Assembly: GCA_009838515.1 (NCBI GenBank)
Contig: VXRL01000090.1
Coordinates: 1-50,553, forward strand
Length of the DNA stretch: 50,553 nt
DNA from: Terriglobia bacterium
GTDB taxonomy: Bacteria > Acidobacteriota > Terriglobia > Bryobacterales > UBA6623
Direction of reading: 5' to 3'
Shown: one piece after another, positions 34,242 to 42,849 of the stretch
Layout of the letters: each line of letters begins with the position of its first letter
How positions within the stretch are numbered: position 1 is the first letter of the stretch
Translations under genes and position numbers: made by a program
Notes under the pieces: generated by a model
Databases searched by the model: none
What the model saw: only the letters and a program-made list of their open reading frames with translations
Told to the model about the DNA's origin: nothing

Positions 34242-34282
34242 TTTCGGCGATAACCGAAAGTGGGCTTTGGCCCACTTTTTTT
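34242..34282 (+). terminator. Leader attenuator: overlapping hairpin and intrinsic terminator before rimP
   Basis: A first stem, TTTCGG (34242-34247) with CCGAAA (34254-34259), shares the bases AAA with a second stem. That second stem is AAAGTGGGC (34257-34265), loop TTTG, GCCCACTTT (34270-34278), and it runs into a T-tract ending at 34282. The second hairpin is a canonical intrinsic terminator lying between the predicted promoter and the rimP start. Because the stems overlap they may be alternative, as in attenuators. NusA, encoded downstream, stimulates intrinsic termination, so autoregulation is an attractive inference. Confidence 0.75.
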
Positions 34283-34296
34283 ATGGTTCCGAGTCG

Positions 34297-34767
34297 ATGG
34301 CTTCGCAGAGAAAGGAAATCGTGTCCAAGGTGAGCGAGTTGACGCGCCAAATCGTCCAATTCGAAGGCTTGGAACTGGTGGATGCCGAATGGAAGGGAGC
34401 CCTGCGCGGCGGCCTCCTGAGGGTCTACATCGACAAGCCGACAGGGATCACGCACGCCGACTGCGAACGCGTCTCCCGCCAGCTGTCGGCAGCGCTGGAC
34501 GTCGAGGACTTGGTGCCGTCCAGCTACACCCTGGAGGTGTCGTCGCCGGGATTAGATCGCAAGCTGTCGCAGCCAGCGGATTACCGCCGCTTCCAAGGGC
34601 ACAAGGCGAAGGTACGCATGCGCGCCGCACTGGAAGGCAACCGCACCGTGACGGGCTTGATCGAGGGCACTACGCAGGAGAGCGTGTCACTGCGGACTGC
34701 CAACGGCGAAGCTCTGGAAGTCCCGTTCGCGGACATCGAACTTGCGCGCTTGGTGGTCGAGGTCTGA
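34297..34767 (+). CDS. rimP: Ribosome maturation factor RimP
   Basis: This 156-residue RimP assists 30S subunit maturation. It shows the N-terminal alpha/beta domain (GLELVDAEWKGALRGGLLRVYIDKPTGITHADCERVSRQLSAALD) and the family signature YTLEVSSPGLDRKL, then an SH3-like C-terminal domain. The ATG at 34297 gives the usual length. A GTG at 34321, with AAGGAA upstream, is a possible alternative start. It is the first gene of the nusA operon, 29 nt before nusA. Confidence 0.93.
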   Translation: MASQRKEIVSKVSELTRQIVQFEGLELVDAEWKGALRGGLLRVYIDKPTGITHADCERVSRQLSAALDVEDLVPSSYTLEVSSPGLDRKLSQPADYRRFQGHKAKVRMRAALEGNRTVTGLIEGTTQESVSLRTANGEALEVPFADIELARLVVEV

Positions 34768-34795
34768 CGGGAGCGGGCAAGGGGCGAGGAAAGAC

Positions 34796-36427
34796 ATGGC
34801 AAGGGGACTCTCCACCGAAATCGAACAGCTGAGCCAGCACAAGGGCATCTCCCCCGAGATCGTCTTGAGCGCGGTCAAGGACGCGATGCTGGCGGCGGCA
34901 CGCAAGTTCCATCAGACCGAAGAGGACCTGGTGGCCGAGATCAACCCCAAGACGGGCGCGGTCGACGTCTACGCGGTCAAGACGGTCACGGACCTGGTGG
35001 CCAACCCCACGTTCGAGGTCAGCTTGTCGCAGGCCCGCCGTGTCAAGCCGTCGGCCAGAATCGGCGACGAGGTGCGCTTTCCAGTACCGACGGCGAGCCT
35101 CGGCCGCATCGCGGCGATGCAGGCCAAGCAGGTGATCTTCCAAAAGGTACGCGAGGCCGAGCGCGAGACGATCTGCAAGCAGTTCGAGGGCCGCCTGGGA
35201 ACGATGGAGTATTGCACGGTCAAGCGCAGCGAAGGCCCGGACCTGATCGTGGAATTGGATCGCACTGAGGCTAGGATGCCTCGCCGCGAGCAGTCGCGGC
35301 TCGAGACCTTCGCTCCAGGCGAGCGGGTTCGGATCGTCATCAAGGCGGTCGAAAAGGCCGGCCGGGGACCCGCCGTGGTCGCCTCGCGCGCGAGCGAGGA
35401 TCTGGTCAAGCGGCTGTTCGAACAAGAAGTGCCCGAAATCTACGACAACACGGTCGAGATCAAGGCTTGCGCCCGCGAGGCTGGCGAGCGGACCAAGATC
35501 GCGGTGCGCTCGCGCGATCGCAACGTCGATGCGGTGGGCGCCTGCGTCGGCATGAAGGGCATGCGCGTGCAAACGATCATCCGCGAGATTCGCGGCGAGA
35601 AGATCGACATCATCGAGTACATCGAAGACCCGCTAGAAATGGTCCGCTGGGCGCTGAGTCCAGCCAAGGTCTCGCGGGTGAACGTCGTCGACCCAGAAAC
35701 GCGCCACATGGAGGTGATCGTCGACGAGTCACAGCTCTCGTTGGCAATCGGCAAGAAGGGCCAGAACGTGCGGCTCGCGGCAAAGCTGCTCAACTGGCGC
35801 ATCGACATCAAGAGCGAGGACCAGAATCGGCGGGATGTCGAAGAGGCGATGGCGGCCATCAGCGGCAGCGGCACGCCGGTCAGCATCTTGAAGAACTACG
35901 GGCTCAGCGACGGACTGATCGAACGCTTGGTCGAAGCCGGCGCGGCCACGCTCGAGGCGGTTGCTGACATGACGCCCGAGCAACTGATCGAGATTCCCAG
36001 CGTGGGGCCTGAACTCGTGGAGCGGATCCGGGCGGCGGTGGAGCAGTGCTACACGCGCCTTGCGCGAACCGTCGGAGCGGTGCAGACGGTCAGTGAACAG
36101 CAGCCGACCGCAGCTGCGCCCGCCGATAGCCCGGATGCCGAGCAAGGCGCGGAGGCGGCACCGGTGCTGCCGGGAGAACCGGAATCTGGCACGTCGGTGG
36201 AGGAGGAGGACGACGTCGACTTCGACGTGGCGGAGCTGGAGAGCTTTGGTAAGATGAATGTCTATCGCGGACCCGACGATGGGGAAGGGTTCGCGGTGGA
36301 TGGACAGGGGTATAGCGAGAGTGACGAGGCGCTCGCGACGGCTGGGGCCGCTGCGGAGACCGAGTCAGCCGTGCGGGTAACTGCGGACGAGCCGGTCCAA
36401 GAGGAGAAGAACGATTCGCATCAATGA
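34796..36427 (+). CDS. nusA: Transcription factor NusA
   Basis: This 543-residue NusA controls pausing, termination and antitermination at RNA polymerase. An N-terminal polymerase-binding domain (1-about 125) is followed by an S1 domain (about 135-200) and two KH domains with GMKGMR (252-257) and IGKKGQN (318-324). A helix-hairpin-helix segment (IEIPSVGPELVERI, 398-411) and an acidic, Ala/Glu-rich tail of about 120 residues follow. The start ATG follows GAGGA. The last 14 bases overlap the inferred start of infB. No ylxR gene lies between nusA and infB. Confidence 0.96.
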   Translation: MARGLSTEIEQLSQHKGISPEIVLSAVKDAMLAAARKFHQTEEDLVAEINPKTGAVDVYAVKTVTDLVANPTFEVSLSQARRVKPSARIGDEVRFPVPTASLGRIAAMQAKQVIFQKVREAERETICKQFEGRLGTMEYCTVKRSEGPDLIVELDRTEARMPRREQSRLETFAPGERVRIVIKAVEKAGRGPAVVASRASEDLVKRLFEQEVPEIYDNTVEIKACAREAGERTKIAVRSRDRNVDAVGACVGMKGMRVQTIIREIRGEKIDIIEYIEDPLEMVRWALSPAKVSRVNVVDPETRHMEVIVDESQLSLAIGKKGQNVRLAAKLLNWRIDIKSEDQNRRDVEEAMAAISGSGTPVSILKNYGLSDGLIERLVEAGAATLEAVADMTPEQLIEIPSVGPELVERIRAAVEQCYTRLARTVGAVQTVSEQQPTAAAPADSPDAEQGAEAAPVLPGEPESGTSVEEEDDVDFDVAELESFGKMNVYRGPDDGEGFAVDGQGYSESDEALATAGAAAETESAVRVTADEPVQEEKNDSHQ

Positions 36428-39400
36428 GCTAGCGCGCGAGTTGGAGGTCAAGTCCTCCGAGATCATCGCCGTTCTACCTGATCTGGGCGTTGAGGGGAAC
36501 AAGTCCCACTCCAGCTCGGTAGACGACGAACAGGCTAGCCGAATTCGCGAGCTCCTCCACAAGCAAGCAGCGGGCGACAAGCGGGCAGAGCCCGAGCCTG
36601 AGTTGGAACTGCCCCTCCGGCGCAAGCGCCGCATGGTCGTCGACCATTCGACGGCGGGATCCGCACACCGCAGCACAACCGCGGCCGTGCGCCCCACGAT
36701 CAAGATCGGCGGTGGCGGAGCTACGCTGTTCCGCCCACCCCTCGGAAGCGGTGCGGGGCTGGGTGCCGGGGCGGCGCTGCGCCCGCCAATCCAGCCGAAG
36801 GCCGAGCGCCCCGCGGCTGCAAGCGCAGCTTTGCCAGTCGAGCCGCCAGCCGCGCAGCCACCGCCCGAAATAGCGGTCCAGAAATCCAAGCCGCTGGAGG
36901 CAACGGCCCTCATGGACCGGGTTGACGATGGGGACGCCAAGCCCGAGCCGCCGCCGATCCCTGCCGTTCTCGGCCCTGAGCCCAAGCGGCCCACCGCGAG
37001 CGCAGTTCCGGGCCAGCCGAACAGCCCGGCCCTGCCACCCAAGGCAGCCGCGCCCTCGATTCCTGGCCCGGCGGTCACCGCGCCGCCTGCGATGCCCGGC
37101 GCGCGGCCAGCATCGGCAGCACCGACCTCGTCGGCCGGAGCCCCACTGCCGACGCAGCCGAGGCAGCATGCGGCCCCCGCAATTCCAACGCCGAAGCCGC
37201 CCGGGATTCCGGGAGCGCCCGAGCCTGCCAGAACGCAGAAGAAAAAGCTCTCGCCGGCGGGCCCGGTTCGCCCGATCCGGCCGCCTGGGGTACAGCGCCC
37301 CACCGACCCGGCCCTGCGCACGCCTCGGCCCGGCCCACATGCAAGGCCACCCGCCGCTTCCCGCGTCTTGGTGCCGGGGCGACCGATCATCCCGCGCACC
37401 CACAAGCCTGCACCGATGCCGGGCGTTCCGGCCCCCACTCCCGGCACGCCGGCCGGCTTCCCGCACAAGGGTCCGGGCCAACACATGGGCGGCATGCGAC
37501 CCGGGCTGCCCGGACGCCCGCCGGCGGGCGGGCCAGGCGGGCGCCCTCCCGGCCCGGGCCGGGGCGCTCCCGGGCCGCGCCGGCCCCGGCCGCCGCAGCA
37601 ACGCAAGCGCGACCTAGAAGCTCTGGCCGAGAGCAAGATCCAGCAGCGCAAGCGCCAGACGGAGATCCCGCGGGCAGGCAATACCGACATCTTCGCGGCC
37701 GACGGCACCTCGGTGAAAGAACTGGCGGAAAAGCTCGGGATCAAGGCCAGCTTCATTATCAAGTTCTTGGTAGAGCAGGGCCAGTTCGCGACCATCAACC
37801 AGCCGCTCGAGCTGGAGGGCATCAAGTCGATCGCCGCACACTTCGGCGCGACCGCTACCGAACTGACGTTCGAAGAAGAGGCGGTACTGGACATCGATCA
37901 AGACGAGAGCGTGGAGGATATCGAGTCGCGGCCTCCTGTTGTGACGATCATGGGGCATGTCGACCACGGCAAGACCTCTTTGCTCGACAAGATCCGGTCG
38001 ACCAATGTCGCCGGCCGCGAGGCCGGTGGCATCACCCAGGCGATAGGTGCCTATCACGTCATCAAGGACGGCAAGCGGATCGTGTTCATCGACACACCCG
38101 GCCATGAGGCGTTCACCAAGATGCGGGCACACGGCGCCTCGGTGACCGACATGGTGGTGCTGGTCGTTGCCGGAGACGACGGCGTCATGCCCCAGACCAT
38201 CGAGGCCATCGACCATGCCAAGGAGGCTCGCGTCCCGATCATTGTCGCGGTCAACAAGATGGACCTGCCGAAGGCCGAGCCCGAGCGCGTCAAGCAGCAG
38301 CTTTCCGACCGCGGACTGGTGTCGGAGGAGTGGGGCGGGGATACCATCTTCTGTCCGGTCTCCGCCAAGACAGGAGAGGGCATCGACCACCTGCTCGAAA
38401 TGATCAATCTGGTCGCCGAACTGCGCGAACTGCGCGCCAACACGGCCCGGTCCGCAATTGGAGTGGTGCTGGAGGCGAAGCTCGACCGCGGCAAGGGTCC
38501 GGTGGCCACTGTGCTCACCCAAAACGGCACGCTGCGAGTCGGGGACACGTTCGTGGTCGGCGCGGTGCTGGGCAAGGTTCGCGCAATGATGGACGATCGC
38601 GGCAGGAAGGTCAGCACGGCCGGGCCGTCCTCGGCGGTCGTCGTTCTGGGCTTGGACGACCTGCCCGAGCCGGGCGACCAGCTGTCCGTGCTGGCCGACA
38701 CCGAGAAAGCCCGCAAGATCGTCGAGTTCCGCGAGGAGAAGGCACGCGAGCAAGCCATGGCGCAGACGGCGCGCCTGTCGCTGGAGCAATTCCAAGAACA
38801 GCTCGCCGACGGCCGCGCCCGCGAGCTTCCGATTATTCTCAAGGCTGACTTCCAGGGCTCTGCGACCGTCCTGCGCGAGACCCTGGCCAAGTTGACCAGC
38901 GAAAAGGTCAAGGTGCGCGTGATCCATTGCGGCGTCGGCGCGATCAAGGAGTCCGACATCCTATTGGCGATTACGGCGAATGCGATCGTGGTGGGCTTCA
39001 ATGTACGGCCCGAGCGCTCGGCGGCCTCGCTGGCAGACAAGGAGCACATCGATGTCCGGCTGCACACGGTGATCTACGAATTGGTCGACGAGCTCAAGAA
39101 GGGCCTGGCTGGCCTGTTGGAGCCGATTCGCAAGGAAGAGGTCCTTGGCCGGGCGAAAGTCCTCGAAGTCTTCAACATCACCAACGTCGGCACAGTAGCC
39201 GGATGCCTGCTCGAGGAGGGCCTGGCGGAGAGCAGTGCCTCGGCCCGGCTGCTGCGGGACAATGTCGTGATCCACAGCGGCAAGCTGGCCTCGCTGAGGC
39301 GCTTCAAAGACGACGTCAAGGAAGTGCGGGCGGGCCAAGAATGCGGCATGCATTTCGAGCGCTTCAACGACATCAAGAAGAGCGACGAGATCGAAGTCTT

Positions 39401-39449
39401 CAAGACGATCGAGGTCGCCCAGGACATCAACGAGCTCATCCCGGTCTAG
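36414..39449 (+). CDS. infB: Translation initiation factor IF-2, apparent ATT start codon
   Basis: This IF-2 of about 1011 residues loads fMet-tRNA on the 30S subunit. The conserved N-terminal RINELARELEVKSSEII begins right after ATT at 36414-36416, with GAGGAG seven bases upstream. No ATG, GTG or TTG exists in this frame between a stop at 36378-36380 and TTG at 36441, and that TTG would delete half of the conserved helix. A Pro/Ala/Gly-rich linker spans roughly residues 60-400, followed by a second IF2N domain. The G domain has GHVDHGKT from residue 514, DTPGH from 560 and NKMD from 614. Length is high because of the linker. Confidence 0.93.
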   Translation: MRINELARELEVKSSEIIAVLPDLGVEGNKSHSSSVDDEQASRIRELLHKQAAGDKRAEPEPELELPLRRKRRMVVDHSTAGSAHRSTTAAVRPTIKIGGGGATLFRPPLGSGAGLGAGAALRPPIQPKAERPAAASAALPVEPPAAQPPPEIAVQKSKPLEATALMDRVDDGDAKPEPPPIPAVLGPEPKRPTASAVPGQPNSPALPPKAAAPSIPGPAVTAPPAMPGARPASAAPTSSAGAPLPTQPRQHAAPAIPTPKPPGIPGAPEPARTQKKKLSPAGPVRPIRPPGVQRPTDPALRTPRPGPHARPPAASRVLVPGRPIIPRTHKPAPMPGVPAPTPGTPAGFPHKGPGQHMGGMRPGLPGRPPAGGPGGRPPGPGRGAPGPRRPRPPQQRKRDLEALAESKIQQRKRQTEIPRAGNTDIFAADGTSVKELAEKLGIKASFIIKFLVEQGQFATINQPLELEGIKSIAAHFGATATELTFEEEAVLDIDQDESVEDIESRPPVVTIMGHVDHGKTSLLDKIRSTNVAGREAGGITQAIGAYHVIKDGKRIVFIDTPGHEAFTKMRAHGASVTDMVVLVVAGDDGVMPQTIEAIDHAKEARVPIIVAVNKMDLPKAEPERVKQQLSDRGLVSEEWGGDTIFCPVSAKTGEGIDHLLEMINLVAELRELRANTARSAIGVVLEAKLDRGKGPVATVLTQNGTLRVGDTFVVGAVLGKVRAMMDDRGRKVSTAGPSSAVVVLGLDDLPEPGDQLSVLADTEKARKIVEFREEKAREQAMAQTARLSLEQFQEQLADGRARELPIILKADFQGSATVLRETLAKLTSEKVKVRVIHCGVGAIKESDILLAITANAIVVGFNVRPERSAASLADKEHIDVRLHTVIYELVDELKKGLAGLLEPIRKEEVLGRAKVLEVFNITNVGTVAGCLLEEGLAESSASARLLRDNVVIHSGKLASLRRFKDDVKEVRAGQECGMHFERFNDIKKSDEIEVFKTIEVAQDINELIPV

Positions 39450-39504
39450 CGGCTAGGTCGGCGAGGAGCGTGCGAGCGCGGCCCGGCACGCAAGGAAATC
39501 GGCA

Positions 39505-39798
39505 ATGGACTGCGACGTGGGAGTCTTGTGCCTGCGCATTCACGTCGAGAGCGCTCGCTCGCTGAAGAACAAGCGCCAAGTCATCCGCTCCCTGAAAGAC
39601 AGGCTCAAGGCCCGGCACAACATCGCGCTGGCTGAGGTGGCGGGACAAGACAGCCGCCAAGACTCCGTCGTCGTTGCTGTGACAGTGGCCAACTCCGAGA
39701 CAGGAGCGCGCATGACCCTCGATTCTGCGCACGAAGAGGCGGTTTCTACACTGGGCCGAGATCTGGAGGAAGCCGAAGTCCACATCCTGCCGCTCTAG
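39505..39798 (+). CDS. DUF503 family protein
   Basis: This 97-residue cytosolic protein of the DUF503 (YlxP-like) family is commonly encoded between infB and rbfA. Signature segments are VGVLCLRIHVESARSLKNKRQVIRSLKDRLKARHNIALAEV and a central VAVTVAN. It starts 55 nt after infB with an AAGGAAA ribosome site. The role is not established; its neighbours suggest ribosome assembly. The expected downstream rbfA gene is not present in the window. Confidence 0.9.
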   Translation: MDCDVGVLCLRIHVESARSLKNKRQVIRSLKDRLKARHNIALAEVAGQDSRQDSVVVAVTVANSETGARMTLDSAHEEAVSTLGRDLEEAEVHILPL

Positions 39799-39813
39799 GC
39801 GTCGGCGAGCGGT

Positions 39814-39832
39814 CGCGATAGACTGAATCGCG
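39814..39832 (+). terminator. Hairpin after DUF503 gene, possible operon end
   Basis: CGCGAT (39814-39819), loop AGACTGA, and ATCGCG (39827-39832) form a perfect 6-bp stem 15 bases after the DUF503 stop. No T-run follows, so termination is only suggested by position. Confidence 0.3.
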
Positions 39833-39867
39833 GCAGAGCAGCCAGTTCTGCCTGGCGACCAACACAC

Positions 39868-41568
39868 GTGCCGAATACGCTACTTGCCGCCCTGGCCAGG
39901 CGCGGGGCACTGCCCACGCTGCTGGCCGCGCTAGTGGCATTCCTTGGAGGATGCGACTGGAGTGAAGGCAGAGGGGGAGGCGGGAGACTGCCAGAGACGT
40001 TTGACGTGGTGGTCTACGGCGGGACGTCCGCAGCCGTCACCGCCGCCGCCCAAGTCCGCAGGATGGGCAAGTCCGTGGTCGTGGTGTCGCCCGACCGGCA
40101 TCTCGGCGGCTTGTCATCGGGCGGCCTCGGATGGACCGATACCGGCGACAAGTCCGTGATCGGCGGACTCGCCCGCGAGTTCTACCATCGAGTCTGGCTG
40201 CACTACGAAGATCCAGAAGCCTGGCGCTGGCAGGCGCGCTCCGAGTACGGTAACCGCGGCCAAGGCACGCCGGCGGCGGACGGCGCCCGGCGGACGATGT
40301 GGATCTTCGAGCCGCGTGTCGCCGAAGAAGTGTTCGAGGACCTCTTGGCCGAGCACGGAATCGACGTGCGGCGGGATGAATGGTTGGACCGCGGCAGCGG
40401 AGTGCACGTCGAGGACGGAAGAATCAGGAGCATTGCCACGGAGAGCGGGGCGAGATTCGCCGGGTCCGCGTTCATCGACGCCACCTACGAGGGCGACCTG
40501 ATGGCCGCTGCCGGAGTCTCGTACACCGTCGGAAGAGAGGGCACAGACAGCTACGGAGAGGAATGGGCGGGGGTGCAGAAGGACGCCCGCCATCACGGGC
40601 ACTTCTTCTCGCACGGCATCGACCCGTACGTCACTCCCGGAGATCCGGCCAGCGGGCTCCTGCCGCGGATCAGCCCGGAGCCGCCTGGCGAGAACGGTAG
40701 CGCCGACCACCGCATCCAAGCGTACTGCTTTCGGCTTTGCCTCACTCGGGTGCCGGAAAACCGCGTTCCGTTCCCGAAACCGGAAGCGTACGATCCGAGC
40801 CAGTACGAACTGATCCTACGCGTGTTCGCAACCGGCTGGAGGGAGACGTTTCGGAAGTTCGATCCGATTCCCAACAGCAAGACCGACACCAACAACCACG
40901 GGCCTTTCAGCACAGACAACATCGGCATGAACTACGCCTACCCAGAAGCCTCGTACGAAGCTCGGAAGGCCATCGTCGCCGAGCACGAGAGGTACCAAAA
41001 GGGCCTGCTGTACTTCCTAGCGAACGATCAGCGAGTGCCGGCCGACGTGCGCGAGGAAATCGCGCGATGGGGGCTCGCCCGTGACGAGTTCATCGGAAAC
41101 GGAAACTGGCCGCACCAGCTCTACATCCGAGAGTCCCGGCGGCTCCTAGGAGAGTTCGTGATGACCGAGCACGAGTGCCTAGCCAAGCGCGCAGTGCCCG
41201 ATTCAGTCGGCATGGGATCGTACGCCATGGACTCCCACAACGTGCAGCGCTACGTGACAGCCGATGGGTTCGTGCAAAACGAAGGCGACATCGGCGTCAA
41301 ACCGCTCCGCCCTTACGGAATCGCTTTCGGGTCTCTGAAGCCGCGCAGGCAGGAGGTGACTAACCTGCTCGTGCCGGTGTGCGTGTCGGCGTCCCACATC
41401 GCGTACGGCTCGATCCGCATGGAGCCGGTCTTCATGATCCTCGGCCAGTCGGCGGCGACAGCGGCAGTACTGGCCATAGAGGAAGGAGTCGCTGTCCAAG
41501 ACCTGAAATACGACAAGCTGCGCGACAGACTGCTGGCCGACGGCCAGATCCTCGAATTGCAAGACTGA
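39868..41568 (+). CDS. FAD-dependent oxidoreductase, lipoprotein
   Basis: This 566-residue protein starts at a GTG. A signal peptide ends in the lipobox LGGC (Cys29), then a Gly-rich linker. The FAD-binding strand is DVVVYGGTSAAVTAAAQVRRMGKSVVVVSPD, where GGTSAAV replaces the usual G-x-G-x-x-G, followed by HLGGLSSGGLGWTD. This is the xanthan-lyase-associated FAD oxidoreductase family (PF12831-like). It also shows FIDATYEGDLMAAAGVSYTVGRE and a C-terminal GQSAATAAVLA. Export with FAD usually requires Tat, but no twin arginine motif is obvious. Substrate unknown; possibly a sugar or polysaccharide product. Confidence 0.85.
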   Translation: MPNTLLAALARRGALPTLLAALVAFLGGCDWSEGRGGGGRLPETFDVVVYGGTSAAVTAAAQVRRMGKSVVVVSPDRHLGGLSSGGLGWTDTGDKSVIGGLAREFYHRVWLHYEDPEAWRWQARSEYGNRGQGTPAADGARRTMWIFEPRVAEEVFEDLLAEHGIDVRRDEWLDRGSGVHVEDGRIRSIATESGARFAGSAFIDATYEGDLMAAAGVSYTVGREGTDSYGEEWAGVQKDARHHGHFFSHGIDPYVTPGDPASGLLPRISPEPPGENGSADHRIQAYCFRLCLTRVPENRVPFPKPEAYDPSQYELILRVFATGWRETFRKFDPIPNSKTDTNNHGPFSTDNIGMNYAYPEASYEARKAIVAEHERYQKGLLYFLANDQRVPADVREEIARWGLARDEFIGNGNWPHQLYIRESRRLLGEFVMTEHECLAKRAVPDSVGMGSYAMDSHNVQRYVTADGFVQNEGDIGVKPLRPYGIAFGSLKPRRQEVTNLLVPVCVSASHIAYGSIRMEPVFMILGQSAATAAVLAIEEGVAVQDLKYDKLRDRLLADGQILELQD

Positions 41569-41618
41569 TCGCTCGGCTCAGGCAGGTAGCGTTCCGGGCG
41601 GGCACGCCTGCCGATTGC

Positions 41619-41624
41619 TACGCT
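41619..41624 (+). promoter_or_regulatory. -10-like hexamer TACGCT before FG-GAP gene, leaderless geometry
   Basis: TACGCT ends six bases before the ATG at 41631 and there is no Shine-Dalgarno. This is weaker than the other examples, with four of six consensus bases and no -35. Confidence 0.25.
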
Positions 41625-41630
41625 ATCGCC

Positions 41631-42830
41631 ATGCAGACCATCATTTCCCTGGCGGCGCTGGCAGGGCTGGCCGCCAGCCTGAGCCCAGCGGCAGTCCAGT
41701 TCCGCCACCAGCAGATCGAAGACGAACTCGGAATCGGCTACGCAGTTCTTTGCGAGGATGTCGACGCCGACGGGGACGCCGACATCGTTGCGCTCAACGA
41801 AACACAGGTCATCTGGTGGAGCAATCCGGACTGGGAGAAACATGTCGTGCTCGACGGAGAGACCGAGGCCGACAACGTCGCCATCGCCGCCTACGACATC
41901 ACCGGAGATGGCAAGCTGGAATTCGCGATTGGCGCTGCTTGGCGGCCCAGCGACACGCAGGGCGGCGGGACCCTGCAGTGGATAGAGCGCACGGACGATC
42001 CGGACGCGGAGTGGGAATTGCACCCGTTGGGCAGCGAGCCCACCACGCATCGCATGCGCTGGGCCGATGTTGACGGGGACGGCCGGGGAGAACTGATCGT
42101 CGCTCCGTTGCACGGACGCGGGACCAGCGGTCCGAAGCACTGGGTGGGCCACGGCGTCCGGCTGCTGGCGCTGGCGCCATCAGAGAGACCGGCCGCCAAG
42201 GCGTGGGCACAACAGATTATCGACGACAGCTTCCATATCGTCCACAACTTCTGGGCGTTCAACTTCGACGATGACAAGGCCGACGAGTTGCTCGTGGCCT
42301 CTTACGAAGGCGTCCACCTGCTGGACCGTTCCGAGTCCGGCCAGTGGGAGAAGCTGCAGCTCGGCGCGGGCTATATCGGCGACTCGATTCGCGGCGCGGG
42401 AGAGATCAAGGTCGGCCGACTGGCCTCGGGCAAGCGCTACATCGCCACTGTTGAGCCATGGCATGCCAACCACATCGTGCTCTACCACGAACCGGAGGAT
42501 CCGCGGTCGAGCTGGAAGCGTGAAGTCGTGGTCAAGCGAGTCAATGGCGGGCACGCGCTATGGACCGCCGACCTTGACGGCGACGGCAGCGAAGAACTGG
42601 CCTTCGGCTGGCGGCTGAAGGGAAGCATGCCCTACGATCGGACGGGCGTCGCGGTCTACGACCCCGACACCGCCGACGTGCAGATCGTCGACTGGGGCGG
42701 CATGGCCACCGAGGACCTCATCGCTGCCGATCTCAACGGCGACGGAAAGCCCGATATCGTCGCGGCGGGTCGCGCCACGCACAACCTGAAGATCTACTGG
42801 AACGAAGGCCTGAAGCCGGAACTGGAATAA
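41631..42830 (+). CDS. FG-GAP/VCBS-repeat protein, exported
   Basis: This 399-residue secreted propeller protein starts at the ATG at 41631, with signal TIISLAALAGLAASLSPA. Calcium-type repeats are DVDADGDADI, DVDGDGRGEL, DLDGDGSEEL and DLNGDGKPDI, with degenerate ones between (DITGDGKLEF, NFDDDKADEL). Unlike the FG-GAP protein at 1164-2330 it has no lipobox. It probably binds a carbohydrate or protein outside the cell. It lies 62 nt after the FAD oxidoreductase gene on the same strand. Ligand unknown. Confidence 0.82.
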   Translation: MQTIISLAALAGLAASLSPAAVQFRHQQIEDELGIGYAVLCEDVDADGDADIVALNETQVIWWSNPDWEKHVVLDGETEADNVAIAAYDITGDGKLEFAIGAAWRPSDTQGGGTLQWIERTDDPDAEWELHPLGSEPTTHRMRWADVDGDGRGELIVAPLHGRGTSGPKHWVGHGVRLLALAPSERPAAKAWAQQIIDDSFHIVHNFWAFNFDDDKADELLVASYEGVHLLDRSESGQWEKLQLGAGYIGDSIRGAGEIKVGRLASGKRYIATVEPWHANHIVLYHEPEDPRSSWKREVVVKRVNGGHALWTADLDGDGSEELAFGWRLKGSMPYDRTGVAVYDPDTADVQIVDWGGMATEDLIAADLNGDGKPDIVAAGRATHNLKIYWNEGLKPELE

Positions 42831-42849
42831 ACCGGCCCGGCAGCTAGTG

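Noticed and set aside
36365..37894. Long minus-strand open frame (509 codons) rich in Gly, Ala and Pro
   Set aside because: It is the mirror of the Pro/Ala/Gly-rich linker of IF-2; GC-rich repeats keep the opposite frame open. No domain signature.
37614..38927. Minus-strand frame of 437 codons opposite the IF-2 G domain
   Set aside because: Antisense shadow; the plus strand has all G-domain motifs.
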